Positions 42,283 through 50,513 of a stretch of DNA of 64,000 nt are shown piece by piece (the first letter of the stretch is position 1; each line of letters opens with the position of its first letter). The position numbers and the translations under genes are program-made. This stretch comes from Algoriphagus sanaruensis (GTDB taxonomy: Bacteria; Bacteroidota; Bacteroidia; Cytophagales; Cyclobacteriaceae). Location of the stretch: NCBI RefSeq assembly GCF_001593605.1, contig NZ_CP012836.1:806001-870000 (forward strand). Direction: 5' to 3'. The notes beneath the pieces are model-generated. The model was not told the DNA's origin. It did no database searches and worked only from the letters and a program-made list of their open reading frames with translations.

Positions 42283-43984
42283 TCTGAATATCCGTAGCAA
42301 ACAGGAACGAACCTATCAAGCCATCGTCATCGGTTCGGGCATCAGTGGTGCTTGGGCTGCCAAAGAGTTTTGCGATTTGGGTGTAAAAACTCTGATGCTG
42401 GAGCGCGGCCGCAATGTGGAGCACATCAAAGACTACCCGACTACCAATCTCCTTCCTTACGAGTTTCCCCATCGGAACCAGATTCCTCAGGAGATTCAAG
42501 AAGCCAATCCGGTCATCAGCCGATGCTATGCCTTCCGTGAAGATGCGATGCACTTTTTCGTCAAAGACACTGATCATCCTTATGTGCAGGAGAAGCCTTT
42601 TGACTGGATTCGAGGCTATCAGGTAGGTGGTAAATCGCTTCTTTGGGCCAGACAGGTACAGCGTTGGTCTGACTTTGATTTTGACGGGCCGGCACGAGAT
42701 GGTTTTGCGGTGGATTGGCCGATTCGATACAAAGACATCGAAAAATGGTACAGCCATGTGGAGAAATTTGCTGGGGTTTCAGGTTTCAAAGACGGCATTC
42801 CACATCTTCCCGACGGGGAGTTTTTACCTGGGTATGAGCTGAACGTGGTGGAGAAATACTTTGCTGAGCAACTCAAAAAGCACTACGGCAATGACCGACA
42901 CATGATCTCAGCCCGCTGTGCGCACATCCATGGCAATGCCGAATACTACGCCCAGCAGGGTCGGGCCATGTGCCAAAACCGAAATCTCTGTCAGCGAGGA
43001 TGTCCGTTTGGGGGCTACTTCAGTTCCAACTCATCGACCATTCCTTGGGCTTTGAAAACGGGCAACTTGACCCTCCGACCTGATGCGGTAGTTCACTCCA
43101 TTATTTATGATGAAGAAAAAGGAAAAGCGACCGGGGTACGCATCATCGACCGCCTGACCAAAGAGACGGAGGAATTCTATGCTGATGTGATCTTTGTGAA
43201 TGCCGCAGCGCTAAATACCAATGCGATTTTGCTCAACTCGACTTCAAACCGTTTCCCGAATGGACTGGGTAATGATAATGGACTGCTTGGCAAATTCGTA
43301 GCTTTCCATAATTACAGAGCCCGAGTTTCCGGAGAATACGAAGGTCATTCCGAATTCACCACTTCCGGAGGTAGACCGACGAGCGGTTATTTTCCAAGAT
43401 TCAGAAACGTATATAAGCAGGAGACAGACTTCCTTCGAGGCTATGCAGCGGGATTCTCTGCCAGCCGTGGCGTAGGACCGGACACCAGCGGCATCGGCAT
43501 GGACTTGAAAAACAGTCTCCTCAATCCGGACAAATATGGTCCTTGGCGAGTGGGTTCCCACATGATGGGCGAGACCATCCCGAAGGAAACCAACTTTGTC
43601 GCCCTCGATCCGAATCAAAAAGATGAATGGGGCATGCCTCAGCTTCGAATCAGCGTAGACTACGACGATAACGATGAGAAAATGGTCAAAGACTACATCG
43701 AGCAGATGACGGAGATGTTTACCAAAGCTGGATTTACCAATATCCAATCTGCCGACAGTAAGCAGGCGCCGGGCTTGGACATTCACGAAATGGGAGGGGT
43801 AAGAATGGGCAAGGATCCGAAAACTTCCCTACTCAATGCCAACCATCAGCTGCATGCCGTGCCGAATGTCTATGTGACTGACGGCGCTTCGATGACTTCT
43901 ACTTCTACACAAAATCCATCCCTAACCTATATGGCATTTGCGGCAAGAGCGGCGCATCATGCAGTGGCGGAAAGCAAAAAGTAA
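42275..43984 (+). CDS. GMC-family FAD sugar dehydrogenase, catalytic subunit
   Basis: 569 residues. FAD-binding IVIGSGISGAWAAKEF (17-32), GGKSLLWARQVQRWS, a cysteine cluster CQNRNLCQRGCPFG (about 231-244), and C-terminal DIHEMGGVRMG and NPSLTYMAFAARAA with the GMC-C His region. No leader of its own, so it would be exported with subunit 3. Such pairs oxidise sugars or glycosides at the periplasm and pass electrons to a cytochrome; no cytochrome gene is here. Next to a fucosidase, oxidation of a released sugar is a plausible but untested role. Confidence 0.9.
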   Translation: MANLNIRSKQERTYQAIVIGSGISGAWAAKEFCDLGVKTLMLERGRNVEHIKDYPTTNLLPYEFPHRNQIPQEIQEANPVISRCYAFREDAMHFFVKDTDHPYVQEKPFDWIRGYQVGGKSLLWARQVQRWSDFDFDGPARDGFAVDWPIRYKDIEKWYSHVEKFAGVSGFKDGIPHLPDGEFLPGYELNVVEKYFAEQLKKHYGNDRHMISARCAHIHGNAEYYAQQGRAMCQNRNLCQRGCPFGGYFSSNSSTIPWALKTGNLTLRPDAVVHSIIYDEEKGKATGVRIIDRLTKETEEFYADVIFVNAAALNTNAILLNSTSNRFPNGLGNDNGLLGKFVAFHNYRARVSGEYEGHSEFTTSGGRPTSGYFPRFRNVYKQETDFLRGYAAGFSASRGVGPDTSGIGMDLKNSLLNPDKYGPWRVGSHMMGETIPKETNFVALDPNQKDEWGMPQLRISVDYDDNDEKMVKDYIEQMTEMFTKAGFTNIQSADSKQAPGLDIHEMGGVRMGKDPKTSLLNANHQLHAVPNVYVTDGASMTSTSTQNPSLTYMAFAARAAHHAVAESKK

Positions 43985-44011
43985 AGTTTGAAATCAGAAA
44001 GCTGAAAAATG

Positions 44012-44040
44012 GCCCAAGTCGATAGATTTGGGCTTTTTTG
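44012..44040 (+). terminator. Terminator of the GMC dehydrogenase operon
   Basis: Stem GCCCAA / TTGGGC (44012-44017 with 44028-44033) followed by TTTTTT. Confidence 0.85.
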
Positions 44041-44043
44041 TTT

Positions 44044-44988
44044 TTAAAACGGCAATTTCCCCAAATCCACATTCCCACCGGAGAGGATGATTCCCACTTT
44101 TTTGCCTGCGAACCTTTCCTTATTCGCTAAAAGAGCTGCCAATGGAACTGCACAGGAAGGCTCGATGATGATCTTCATTCGCTCATACACCAGTCGCATA
44201 GCTTCGATGATCTGAGGGTCGGTGGCAAGTAGGATGTCATCCACATAGGCTTGAATCAACTCAAAGTTCAACTTACCCAGCGAAGTCAAGAGCCCGTCGG
44301 CGATGGTGTTTGGGCCCGTTTGAGGGATGATATGTCCTGCACGAAAAGATCGGAAAGCATCATCCGCACCAGTGGGTTCGCCTGCGATGACTTCGATTTC
44401 CGGATTGATGTAATGGGCTGTCAAAGCTGTTCCCCCCAAAAGTCCACCACCTCCTACAGGAGCCATGACGATATCAAGATTCGGTTGATTTTCCAAAAGT
44501 TCGAGCGCACAAGTGGCCTGACCTTCGATTACGTCCATGAAATCATAAGGAGGAATAAACGTTGCTCCAGTTCGTGCTACAACCGCTTCTAGGGTTGTTT
44601 CCCGGGCTTTCAGGTTGGGTTCGCACTCGATGATCTCGCCTCCATAGCCTTTGACCGCTTTCTTTTTGATCTCTGGTGCATTGGAAGGCATGACGATGTA
44701 AGAAGGAATTCCCGCCACACTGGCAGCGCGGGCGAGGGCGGCAGCATGATTTCCGGAGGAGTGTGTTGCGACTCCTTTGGCTCTTTCCTCAGGGCTCAGC
44801 TTCATCACGGCATTGGCAGCTCCTCGGGCTTTGAAAGCACCGACTTTCTGGAAGTTTTCGCATTTAAAATAGATCTCGCAACCTGCGATTTCATTGATCG
44901 CGGAGGAGGTCATGATTGGGGTGCGGTGGATAAACGACTGAATGCGGGCATGTGCCGCGCGGATATCGGAAAGAGACGGAAAATTCAT
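44044..44988 (-). CDS. PLP-dependent threonine/serine ammonia-lyase or serine racemase-like enzyme
   Basis: 314 residues of fold type II. PLP lysine K53 in KVGAFKARGA, SSGNHAAALARAA (about 82-94), GGGGLLGG phosphate loop (about 178-185) and a C-terminal GNVDLG. It lacks the regulatory ACT domain of IlvA, and its opening RTPIMTSS is like serine racemase and threo-3-hydroxyaspartate dehydratase. Likely reaction: deamination of Ser, Thr or hydroxyaspartate, or Ser racemisation; these cannot be told apart by sequence. Confidence 0.87.
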   Translation of the reverse strand: MNFPSLSDIRAAHARIQSFIHRTPIMTSSAINEIAGCEIYFKCENFQKVGAFKARGAANAVMKLSPEERAKGVATHSSGNHAAALARAASVAGIPSYIVMPSNAPEIKKKAVKGYGGEIIECEPNLKARETTLEAVVARTGATFIPPYDFMDVIEGQATCALELLENQPNLDIVMAPVGGGGLLGGTALTAHYINPEIEVIAGEPTGADDAFRSFRAGHIIPQTGPNTIADGLLTSLGKLNFELIQAYVDDILLATDPQIIEAMRLVYERMKIIIEPSCAVPLAALLANKERFAGKKVGIILSGGNVDLGKLPF

Positions 44989-45004
44989 GGGTTAAAGATA
45001 ATAA

Positions 45005-45085
45005 AGAGAAGATTTGCTTTGCGAAATTTACTTTTTGAGGTATCTCGGCTTTAGCCTTATCTTTTTTTATCTGCGCAGCTATCTT
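45005..45085. repeat. Degenerate AGATATGCTTCGCGAGATA-type repeat, second locus
   Basis: GAAGATTTGCTTTGCGAAAT and GTATCTCGGCTTTAGCC are variants of the words at 36989-37201 and 45590-45790, in the gap between the PLP enzyme and the deformylase-like gene. Confidence 0.65.
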
Positions 45086-45090
45086 GAATT

Positions 45091-45576
45091 TTATCCCTTC
45101 CACTTAAAACTCTTCTCATCAATCGCCCGCATCGTGCATAGTACCCCGTTGAGGTGATCGTATTCGTGTTGGATCAATTCAGAAATCGCTCCTTCCACAG
45201 TCCAGCTTTGTTTTTCCCAGTTTTCATCCAAGTATTCCAGAGTCAAACTTTGGTGACGCTTTACTTTTACCAGCAGATTGGGAAAGCTCATGCAGTCGTC
45301 CCACAGCTCAAAAAGCTCTTCACTGAGCCCCTTCAGTTCGGGATTGATAATGATGTAAGGCCGATCCAGATTGAGGTAAAACATCCGCTTCATGATGCCC
45401 AACTGCGGGGCCGCGATTCCCCTTCCAAATCCATACACCCGGCGAATGTCCTCCATGGCTTCGTGCAGCTGCTGAGTCCACTCGGGAACATTTACTAGAT
45501 CCGATTTTAGGACAGGTTCGCAGACTTCATAAAGCCGAGGATCACCGAGTTTGAGGATATCGTGGATGGATTTCAT
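45091..45576 (-). CDS. Peptide deformylase-like protein with altered motif 2
   Basis: 161 residues from the ATG at 45576 (MKSIHDILKLGDPRL); a 25-residue in-frame extension consists of repeat sequence and is not used. Motif 1 is GRGIAAPQLG (51-60). Motif 2, EGCLS in classical enzymes, reads WDDCMS with the metal Cys95 kept. Motif 3 is QHEYDHLNG (His137, Glu138, His141). All three metal ligands and the catalytic Glu are therefore present, and activity is plausible. The divergent motif 2 marks the extra, non-housekeeping deformylase class, which may act on other N-formyl or acyl substrates. It lies between two stretches of degenerate repeats. Confidence 0.8.
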   Translation of the reverse strand: MKSIHDILKLGDPRLYEVCEPVLKSDLVNVPEWTQQLHEAMEDIRRVYGFGRGIAAPQLGIMKRMFYLNLDRPYIIINPELKGLSEELFELWDDCMSFPNLLVKVKRHQSLTLEYLDENWEKQSWTVEGAISELIQHEYDHLNGVLCTMRAIDEKSFKWKG

Positions 45577-45589
45577 AGGGGTCAATTCA

Positions 45590-45790
45590 AGATATGCTTC
45601 GCAAAATAAAAAAGATATGCTTCGCGAGATAATAATCTCGGCTTTAGCCATACCTTGAAAATATCTCCAATACTATTTTTTCATAATGAAGATATCCTTC
45701 GCGAGATAAATTGAGATACACTTCGTGAGATTGCTATCTCGGGGTTAGCCAAATCTTAAAAATATCTTAGCTGCTATCTTTTCCATCTTT
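45590..45790. repeat. Degenerate AGATATGCTTCGCGAGATA-type repeats, third locus
   Basis: About 200 bp with the clearest copies: AAGATATGCTTCGCGAGATA (45624-45643 region), ATCTCGGCTTTAGCCATACC, GATATCCTTCGCGAGATAAA, GAGATACACTTCGTGAGATT and TATCTCGGGGTTAGCCAAAT. Forward and inverted half-units alternate so that neighbouring ones can pair. It separates the deformylase-like gene from the divergent ABC-F gene. Confidence 0.75.
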
Positions 45791-45824
45791 TTAAACGCAG
45801 AAATCTTATCTCCCCTATTTCCCT

Positions 45825-45832
45825 TACTTTTG
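45825..45832 (+). promoter_or_regulatory. Candidate minus-7 element of the ABC-F gene
   Basis: TACTTTTG (TAnnTTTG) ends 4 bp before the ATG at 45837, implying a leaderless or near-leaderless message. Confidence 0.5.
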
Positions 45833-45836
45833 CCCC

Positions 45837-47771
45837 ATGAATTACCTTTCAGTTGAGAATCTCAGTAAGGCTTTCGGGGAACGGAAGCTTTTTTCAAATA
45901 TCTCTTTCGGCATTTCCCAAGGACAGAAAATCGCCCTCGTTGGTATCAATGGGGCGGGCAAGTCCACCCTAATGAAAATCATCATGGGGCAAGAAATTGC
46001 CGACACCGGTCAAGTGGCCATCAACAACTCCGTAAAGATTGCCTATGTGCATCAGAACCCGGTGTTTGACTCCAACCTGACGATTTATCAGACCATTTTT
46101 GACCAAAGTAATTCGGAGGTCCTTCGGGTGATCGAGGACTATCACAAAGCCATGTTGGACTCCGAGCGGGGAATTGACAACTCGGCCCAAATGTCCAAGC
46201 TGTTTGAGAAAATGGATGCGTTGCAGGCCTGGGATTTTGAGTATCAGGTGAAAGAAGTTCTGGGAAAATTGGGCCTCCACGATACCGAACTTTCCGTAGG
46301 GAATCTCTCCGGCGGTCAGCGGAAGCGGGTGGCTTTGGCCAAGGCCATTTTGGAAAAGCCAGATTTACTTCTACTCGACGAACCTACCAACCACCTCGAT
46401 CTGGAAACGATCGAATGGCTGGAAGATTACTTGGCCAAGGCCAACTTGTCCATCTTTATGGTTACGCACGACCGTTACTTTTTGGATAAAGTGACCAATG
46501 AAATTCTCGAACTTGATCAGGGGAAAATCCATAGGTACCAAGGCAACTATGGCTACTTTTTGGATAAAAAAGCTGAGCGGCTTCAGATCGAAGACATTGA
46601 GATCGAAAAGGCTAAAAGCCTCTATAAAAAGGAGTTGGACTGGATTCGTCGTCAGCCCAAAGCCCGAGGAACCAAGGCTAAATACCGCGTGGATGCATTC
46701 GAAGAAACCAAAGAAAAAGCTTTCACCAAGCGGGAGGAGCGAGATATCGAACTGACGGTTTCCACTCAACGGCTAGGAAACAAGATCCTGGAGATCGAAA
46801 AAATCGGCAAATCCTTTGACGAAAAGACGCTTGTTAAGGACTTTTCCTACATCTTCAAAAAGAAAGATCGAATCGGGATTGTAGGGCCCAACGGTGCAGG
46901 AAAGACGACTTTTCTGAAAATGATCACGGGCTTACTTGAGCCGGATGCTGGAAAAATAACAGTTGGTCAAACTACCTTATTTGGCTATTACCGTCAGGAA
47001 GAAGACCGTTTTGACGAAGAAAAGCGATTGATCGATGTGGTGAAGGAAGTGGCCGAAGTCGTGGTCCTGGACAAAGGTCAGACGATCACCGTGAGTCAGT
47101 TTTTGACGCAGTTTGGTTTTCCACCCAAGCAACAATTCACACCGATTGGAAAGATGAGTGGAGGTGAGCGCCGCCGACTTCAGCTTTTAATGGTGTTGAT
47201 CAAGAATCCAAACTTCCTGATCCTGGACGAACCGACCAACGATCTGGATTTGATGACCCTGAATATCTTGGAGGAATTTCTGGATACGTTTCCGGGTTGC
47301 TTGATCATTGTTTCTCACGATCGATACTTTATGGATCGACTGGTGGAGCACTTGTTTGTATTTGAAGGGGCGGGTGTGATTCGGGATTTCCCTGGGAATT
47401 ATACTGATTTCAGGGAATGGGAGAAAGAAAACAGTATTCAGTATCAAGACACAAGTATCAAGACTTTAGAGCCAAGAAACGAGATCCAAGACACAAAAAG
47501 CGAGGAAAAACAGGTCAAAGTAGAAAAGTCCATTGCGGCAACGAAGGTCAAGGCGAGTTTTAAGCAAAAACAAGAATTCAAGAAGATCAACGAGACGATT
47601 GCTAAGTTGGAGGATGAAAAGGCAACACTGACGGATCAAATTGCAACTGGTACCTCTGATGTCAACTTGTTGATGACTTGGTCTAATCGACTTCTTGCCA
47701 TAGATGGCGAATTGGAAGAATTGGAGCTGGCTTGGCTAGAATTGAGTGAATTGGATGGGATAGAGGATTGA
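45837..47771 (+). CDS. ABC-F family ATPase (Uup/EttA-like)
   Basis: 644 residues, two ABC domains and no membrane segment. Domain 1: Walker A GINGAGKST (37-45), signature LSGGQRKR, Walker B LLLLDEPTNHLDLETIEWLE split as LLLDEPTNHLDLE; a linker of about 80 residues; domain 2: Walker A GPNGAGKTT, signature MSGGERRR, FLILDEPTNDLDL. A charged region (about 535-560) with QDTSIKT is encoded by intergenic-type repeat DNA. A C-terminal coiled coil (KINETIAKLEDEKATL) matches the Uup tail. ABC-F proteins act on the ribosome, relieving stalls or resisting antibiotics; here a housekeeping Uup-like role is likeliest. Confidence 0.9.
   Translation: MNYLSVENLSKAFGERKLFSNISFGISQGQKIALVGINGAGKSTLMKIIMGQEIADTGQVAINNSVKIAYVHQNPVFDSNLTIYQTIFDQSNSEVLRVIEDYHKAMLDSERGIDNSAQMSKLFEKMDALQAWDFEYQVKEVLGKLGLHDTELSVGNLSGGQRKRVALAKAILEKPDLLLLDEPTNHLDLETIEWLEDYLAKANLSIFMVTHDRYFLDKVTNEILELDQGKIHRYQGNYGYFLDKKAERLQIEDIEIEKAKSLYKKELDWIRRQPKARGTKAKYRVDAFEETKEKAFTKREERDIELTVSTQRLGNKILEIEKIGKSFDEKTLVKDFSYIFKKKDRIGIVGPNGAGKTTFLKMITGLLEPDAGKITVGQTTLFGYYRQEEDRFDEEKRLIDVVKEVAEVVVLDKGQTITVSQFLTQFGFPPKQQFTPIGKMSGGERRRLQLLMVLIKNPNFLILDEPTNDLDLMTLNILEEFLDTFPGCLIIVSHDRYFMDRLVEHLFVFEGAGVIRDFPGNYTDFREWEKENSIQYQDTSIKTLEPRNEIQDTKSEEKQVKVEKSIAATKVKASFKQKQEFKKINETIAKLEDEKATLTDQIATGTSDVNLLMTWSNRLLAIDGELEELELAWLELSELDGIED
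47440..47505 (+). repeat. Repeat-like TATCAAGACACAAG sequence inside the ABC-F coding region
   Basis: The DNA words CAGTATCAAGACACAAGTAT and AGAGCCAAGAAACGAGATCC follow the pattern CAAGAnnCAAG. I recall this pattern from intergenic repeats in related genomes. It encodes a low-complexity linker between the second ATPase domain and the coiled coil. Confidence 0.5.
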
Positions 47772-47773
47772 AA

Positions 47774-47826
47774 TTAGCCACGAAGGCACTAAACTAGCTT
47801 TATGCCTCATTGTCTTCGTGCTTTGG
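47774..47826. repeat. AGCCACGAAGGCACTAA inverted intergenic repeat
   Basis: AGCCACGAAGGCACTAA on one side and TTGTCTTCGTGCTTTGG on the other side of a 20-nt spacer are partly complementary (CACGAAG against CTTCGTG). It sits between convergent ABC-F and AlkD-like genes and may aid termination. Confidence 0.6.
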
Positions 47827-47838
47827 TACCAATACAAT

Positions 47839-48555
47839 TTAAATCCTTCCTTTCAAAAAATCCTGCCTCAAGTCTTCTGGAAATTTCTCAATGGCGTACC
47901 GTAAAGCAGTCCTAGGCATGGTTGGATAGTGCTTTTTCAGAAACTTTAGTTCCACTTCAAAATTCCGATTTCCGATTTCCCGTAGCATCCAGCCGACACC
48001 TTTGTGCATGAGGTCATGGGGATGGTTTTTGAGCTTTTCTGCCAATGCCAAAGCATCAGCAAACTCCCCTCTTTTGATCCAAAATAGGCTGCTGATCATG
48101 GCTACCCGTTGCCGCCAGAGGTGCCCGGAATCTGCCAGTTCGTAGAATAGCTCCTTATCCCTTTTCCAGTAAAAATTCCCCAATATCTGGTGACATGAGC
48201 TATCCACCAGATCCCAGTTGTTTACATGGTCTAGATGAGAAAGGTAAAAGTCCACTAGTTCTTTTTGCGCTGGTTCTGACTTGGTTTTTTCAAAGCGATA
48301 TACCAAAGCCAATAGACCAGTCAACCGAACCTCGTGAAATGGATGTTGAATCAAAAGAGTAAGTTCTTCTAAGCTTATTTCTTTAAAAAATTGCTTGGCA
48401 ATTTGCCGTTGAACGGGAACTGTTACCCCCAAAAAAAGATCTCCTTCTCCGTATTCTCCAGGTCCTGTTTTAAAAAATCGAGGGAAAAACAAAGCTTTTT
48501 CCGGTATAGCTTTGTCTTTCAGGGCTTCGATAATTTGTTCGGTCAAACCACTCAT
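47839..48555 (-). CDS. AlkD-like DNA alkylation repair protein
   Basis: 238 residues built of helical HEAT-like repeats. YGEGDLFLGVTVPVQRQIAK at about 34-53 and VNNWDLVDSSCHQILG at about 112-127 are typical of the AlkD family, whose Trp and Asp residues grip the alkylated base; HKGVGWMLREIG follows at about 190. AlkD excises N3- and N7-alkylpurines. It overlaps the upstream nucleoside phosphorylase gene by 4 bp. Confidence 0.88.
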   Translation of the reverse strand: MSGLTEQIIEALKDKAIPEKALFFPRFFKTGPGEYGEGDLFLGVTVPVQRQIAKQFFKEISLEELTLLIQHPFHEVRLTGLLALVYRFEKTKSEPAQKELVDFYLSHLDHVNNWDLVDSSCHQILGNFYWKRDKELFYELADSGHLWRQRVAMISSLFWIKRGEFADALALAEKLKNHPHDLMHKGVGWMLREIGNRNFEVELKFLKKHYPTMPRTALRYAIEKFPEDLRQDFLKGRI

Positions 48556-49415
48556 TGAGTAAAGATACCTAGCGCTTTTTGGATTAGGTTATCGACCGTC
48601 TTCTCTGCATCTGAATCAAATTTCTTCAATGGACGATTGGCGACGATGGCATTTAGGCTTAGCATTTCATGACCAAGTAATTTGCCCAACGCATAATATC
48701 CCGCGGTTTCCATTTCAAAATTGGTCAATCGTTTTTCTCCGATTTTTAATCCAGTGATTCGTTCGATCATCCGGTCAAATCTTGGTTTGAGGCGAACTTC
48801 TCTTCCTTGAGGAGCATAAAATCCAGGACAAGTCAAGGTTACCCCTTGTTTTATTTCGCTTGGGAGTTTTCCCAAAAGTTTTCTAGAGGCCTTAGCTTGA
48901 TAGGGGTAGAAAGGTAAGTTTAGCTCCATTTGGATCGCCCGAGCAATGCTTTGATCTTCTTGCAATGCTGGGTAGTAGGCCATCAACGTATCCATTCCGA
49001 TTCCTATCTCAGAAGCTAGCATCGAGCCCACGGGTAGATCTTCCTGCATACTTCCTGATGTACCGATTCGGATAATTTGTAAGCTGGTCTTTTCAGGTTT
49101 GATGAGTCGGGTTTCCAAATCTACATTGACTAAAGCGTCGAGTTCAGTCATCAAGATCTCGATATTGTCGGTACCCATTCCAGTACTGATGGCGGTGACG
49201 TGCTTGCCGTTTTTCCAACCCGAATGGGTGACAAATTCCCTTTTTTGAGTTTTGAAGTCGATCTGGTCAAAATACTGGGAAACCAAAGCTACCCGGTCTG
49301 GATCGCCTACGGTAAAAACAGTTGAAGCCAGGTGTTCTGGCTTCAAATGCAAATGATAAATACTCCCGTCAGGATTGATGATCAGTTCAGACGCAGGAAT
49401 GGGTTGATTCTCCAT
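48552..49415 (-). CDS. Nucleoside phosphorylase (uridine/purine type)
   Basis: 287 residues. VFTVGDPDRVALVSQYFD (about 33-50) carries the phosphate-binding GDPxR, ISTGMGTDNIEILMTEL and RIGTSGSMQEDLPVGS follow, and NFEMETAGYYALGKLLGH gives the nucleoside-binding Met-Glu. It cleaves nucleosides to base and ribose-1-phosphate. It overlaps trhO by 29 bp and the AlkD-like gene by 4 bp. Confidence 0.88.
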   Translation of the reverse strand: MENQPIPASELIINPDGSIYHLHLKPEHLASTVFTVGDPDRVALVSQYFDQIDFKTQKREFVTHSGWKNGKHVTAISTGMGTDNIEILMTELDALVNVDLETRLIKPEKTSLQIIRIGTSGSMQEDLPVGSMLASEIGIGMDTLMAYYPALQEDQSIARAIQMELNLPFYPYQAKASRKLLGKLPSEIKQGVTLTCPGFYAPQGREVRLKPRFDRMIERITGLKIGEKRLTNFEMETAGYYALGKLLGHEMLSLNAIVANRPLKKFDSDAEKTVDNLIQKALGIFTQ

Positions 49416-50397
49416 GGAGTTTTTGGATTAGGTCCTTACTCGGCTTACGGTGAAGACCTTTGTAAGGATTATAGCCATTGGTATTTTTCTGATAGTATCC
49501 GGTGCCGTCATAGGGACGTTTCTCGGGATGCTCTTTGCATTCTGGGGAACAAGCCCCTTCAAGTTCCCAACCGCATTTTTCACAAATTGCCAAGTGTTCA
49601 TTGCACTTAGGATTAGCACAGTTGACCATTCGATCACTGGCAGTACCACATACATGACATTTGGAGACGATGGTTGGGTTCACCTTGTTAACATCTACTG
49701 CGATTCGGTTATCAAAGACATAACATTTGCCTTCGAAGTCTTCACCTCCTGCTTCCATGCCATATTTGATAATTCCACCATGAAGCTGATACACATCTTC
49801 AAAGCCCTGCTCGAGAAGGAAAGCTGAGGCTTTTTCACACTTAATCCCACCCGTGCAATAAGTTAATACCTTCTTGTTTTTGAGATGCTCGAGTTCTTTC
49901 ACTTTTTCTGGGAAATCCCTGAAATTGTCGATATCCAGCGTTATGGCATTTTTGAAACGACCCAACTCGTGCTCGTAATTGGAACGAACATCCAAAATAA
50001 CCACATCTTCCTGATCCTTCATTTTTTTGAATTCTTCAGGCTCCAGATGCTTGCCAGTTTTAACATTTGGATCCAAGTGGCGGAGTGAGGAGTGCACGAT
50101 CTCAGGCTTATAGCGCACATGAATTTTGGCAAAAGTATGCGCCTCGTGATAGTCAATTTTGAATTCCGTCTTCGCAAATCGAGGATCGGCATGGATATAG
50201 GCCATGTACTTTTCGCAGTCTTCGATCAGACCGGAGACGGTTCCATTTAAGCCTTCGTCTGAAATGATGATTCGACCTCGGATGTTGTTTTCTACACAGA
50301 AGAGGTGGTGTTCTTCCCGGTATTCTTCAGGATTTGTGATCTGCGCGTAGCAGTAATACAGCAATACGCTGTAGGGTTTGTTTGTTGTGTTTTCCAT
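49387..50397 (-). CDS. trhO: tRNA uridine(34) hydroxylase TrhO (YceA-type rhodanese)
   Basis: 336 residues: N-terminal acylphosphatase-like domain with GRIIISDEGLNGTVSG, central rhodanese with TYCTGGIKCEKASAF (catalytic Cys pair about 181 and 187), and a Cys-rich C-terminal region (KCHVCG, CANPKCNEHLAICEKCG, CSPEC) likely binding zinc. The enzyme makes 5-hydroxyuridine at the wobble position of some tRNAs. A small hairpin CCCTG/CAGGG is 8-27 bp before the ATG. Confidence 0.93.
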   Translation of the reverse strand: MENTTNKPYSVLLYYCYAQITNPEEYREEHHLFCVENNIRGRIIISDEGLNGTVSGLIEDCEKYMAYIHADPRFAKTEFKIDYHEAHTFAKIHVRYKPEIVHSSLRHLDPNVKTGKHLEPEEFKKMKDQEDVVILDVRSNYEHELGRFKNAITLDIDNFRDFPEKVKELEHLKNKKVLTYCTGGIKCEKASAFLLEQGFEDVYQLHGGIIKYGMEAGGEDFEGKCYVFDNRIAVDVNKVNPTIVSKCHVCGTASDRMVNCANPKCNEHLAICEKCGWELEGACSPECKEHPEKRPYDGTGYYQKNTNGYNPYKGLHRKPSKDLIQKLHGESTHSCV

Positions 50398-50450
50398 AAC
50401 TAGAGCCCTGTTTCGGCAGGGTGTTAAAGGATTTAGGATTTATGATGTTT

Positions 50451-50506
50451 GATTTTAGAATTGAGTATTAGGTAACTTAGACTTCGTTATTCTCAAATCT
50501 AAAATC
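50451..50506. repeat. Long imperfect inverted repeat upstream of trhO
   Basis: GATTTTAGAATTGAG (50451-50465) and CTCAAATCTAAAATC (50492-50506) match at 14 of 15 positions around a 26-nt loop. It starts 8 bp after the stop of the PglD-like gene and could be its terminator or a repeat. Confidence 0.65.
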
Positions 50507-50513
50507 GGAAATA

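Noticed and set aside
43244..43786. 180-codon open frame antisense to the GMC dehydrogenase
   Set aside because: Reverse-strand shadow of a gene with strong family motifs.
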